Shown here in pieces: positions 6,980 through 7,218 of a stretch of 7,218 bases of DNA (position 1 is the first letter of the stretch; the number at the start of each line of letters is the position of its first letter). The notes below the pieces were generated by a model. The model did not search any database. It was not told the origin of the DNA and saw only the letters and a program-made list of their open reading frames with translations. The position numbers were made by a program, and so were the translations under genes. The DNA is from Bacteroidales bacterium Bact_23 (GTDB taxonomy: Bacteria; Bacteroidota; Bacteroidia; Bacteroidales; Lentimicrobiaceae): positions 1 to 7,218 of the forward strand of contig LUZO01000194.1 in the NCBI GenBank assembly GCA_001603685.1, written 5' to 3'.

Positions 6980-7009
6980 TATAGTATTCATAGTATCAAT
7001 ACATTACAG
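6974..7009 (+). terminator. Stem-loop overlapping the stop codon, possible terminator
   Basis: CTGTAAT (6974-6980) pairs with ATTACAG (7003-7009), and GTATT (6984-6988) pairs with AATAC (6998-7002). This gives 12 base pairs with a three-base bulge (ATA, 6981-6983) and a nine-base loop (6989-6997). The TAA stop (6977-6979) is inside the 5' arm. A short TTTT follows at 7014-7017. The stem is AU-rich and the U-tract short, so termination may be weak. It could also act as a 3'-end stabilising structure. Confidence 0.45.
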
Positions 7010-7042
7010 AGTATTTTAAAAAATAAATATTTTTTGATGCAG

Positions 7043-7062
7043 AAAAAAAATCAAAAAAAAAA
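7043..7062 (+). promoter_or_regulatory. Phased A-tracts upstream of the tRNA promoter (UP-element-like)
   Basis: A8 at 7043-7050 and A10 at 7053-7062 have centres 11 bases apart, about one helical turn, and end ten bases before the -33 box. This arrangement bends DNA and resembles UP elements that raise transcription of stable RNA genes. A further T-run (7030-7035) lies about one more turn upstream. Function is inferred from position and composition only. Confidence 0.4.
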
Positions 7063-7071
7063 TTCATTGTG

Positions 7072-7102
7072 TTTGGTAGATTAAAAATTAGTTGTATTTT
7101 TG
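7072..7102 (+). promoter_or_regulatory. tRNA-Glu promoter (TTTG-N19-TATTTTTG)
   Basis: TTTG at 7072-7075 and TATTTTTG at 7095-7102 are exact matches to the Bacteroidota -33 and -7 boxes, with a 19-base spacer. The expected transcription start near 7109 lies about 17 bases before the mature 5' end of the tRNA. This is the best-matching promoter in the window, as expected for a stable RNA gene. Confidence 0.7.
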
Positions 7103-7125
7103 CAGTCCCAAACGAGAAAAAACAC

Positions 7126-7197
7126 GGTCCGTTCGTCTAGGGGTTAGGACGCCAGGTTTTCATCCTGGTAACAGGGGTTCGATTCCCCTACGGACTG
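7126..7197 (+). tRNA. tRNA-Glu (anticodon TTC)
   Basis: A complete cloverleaf can be drawn. The acceptor stem is GGTCCGT (7126-7132) with ACGGACT (7190-7196), starting with a G-T wobble, and the discriminator base is G at 7197. The anticodon arm is CCAGG (7152-7156), loop TTTTCAT (7157-7163) and CCTGG (7164-7168), placing the anticodon TTC at 7159-7161, which reads GAA/GAG. The T arm is AGGGG-TTCGATT-CCCCT (7173-7189). The D-arm contains the GGTTAGGAC typical of bacterial tRNA-Glu. The 3' CCA is not encoded: bases after the discriminator are CTA, so CCA must be added by the nucleotidyltransferase. The remaining 21 bases of the window hold nothing I can assign. Confidence 0.97.
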
Positions 7198-7218
7198 CTA
7201 ACAAGAATTGAAAGAAAA

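Noticed and set aside
1..7218. Mobile element, CRISPR array, defence island or prophage
   Set aside because: I found no array of direct repeats, no transposase or integrase frame and no attachment-site duplication of the tRNA-Glu 3' end. The genes are core-type.

Overview
The window looks like ordinary core chromosome from a member of the Bacteroidota, most likely Bacteroidales or a close relative. Three things point there. It encodes proteins typical of that phylum: a lipoprotein TamA/BamA homologue of the TamL type and a PorT-like protein of the type IX secretion system. Several intergenic regions carry the phylum's promoter form, a TTTG-like box about 19-21 bases upstream of TAnnTTTG. Most genes lack a well-placed Shine-Dalgarno sequence. 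I see no phage, insertion sequence, CRISPR array, toxin or defence genes, and no break in codon use that would suggest transfer.

Layout, left to right. Bases 1-246 are an AT-rich spacer with apparently divergent promoters: one reads left, towards a gene whose first codon may be the first three bases of the window, and one reads right into tamL. Bases 247-2628 encode the TamL-like outer-membrane lipoprotein. Nine bases later, and probably in the same transcript, comes a RecD/Dda-like superfamily 1 DNA helicase (2638-4086). A 106-base spacer with a good -7 box precedes an HldE-type heptose-7-phosphate kinase without the nucleotidyltransferase half (4193-5221). PorT follows (about 5301-6071, with a non-ATG start), with no clear promoter or terminator in between. 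A 200-base spacer with a promoter leads to a 235-residue cytoplasmic protein I cannot assign (6272-6979). A stem-loop overlaps its stop codon. The window ends with a tRNA-Glu (anticodon TTC), preceded by a near-consensus promoter and helically spaced A-tracts.

The common thread is envelope construction: TamL (outer-membrane and envelope assembly), the heptose kinase (ADP-heptose for LPS or other surface glycans) and PorT (type IX secretion). The helicase belongs to DNA maintenance and seems only transcriptionally linked. I did not find a convincing novel system. The best leads are the unassigned 235-residue protein, the non-ATG start of porT, the kinase-porT pairing and the tRNA promoter architecture.
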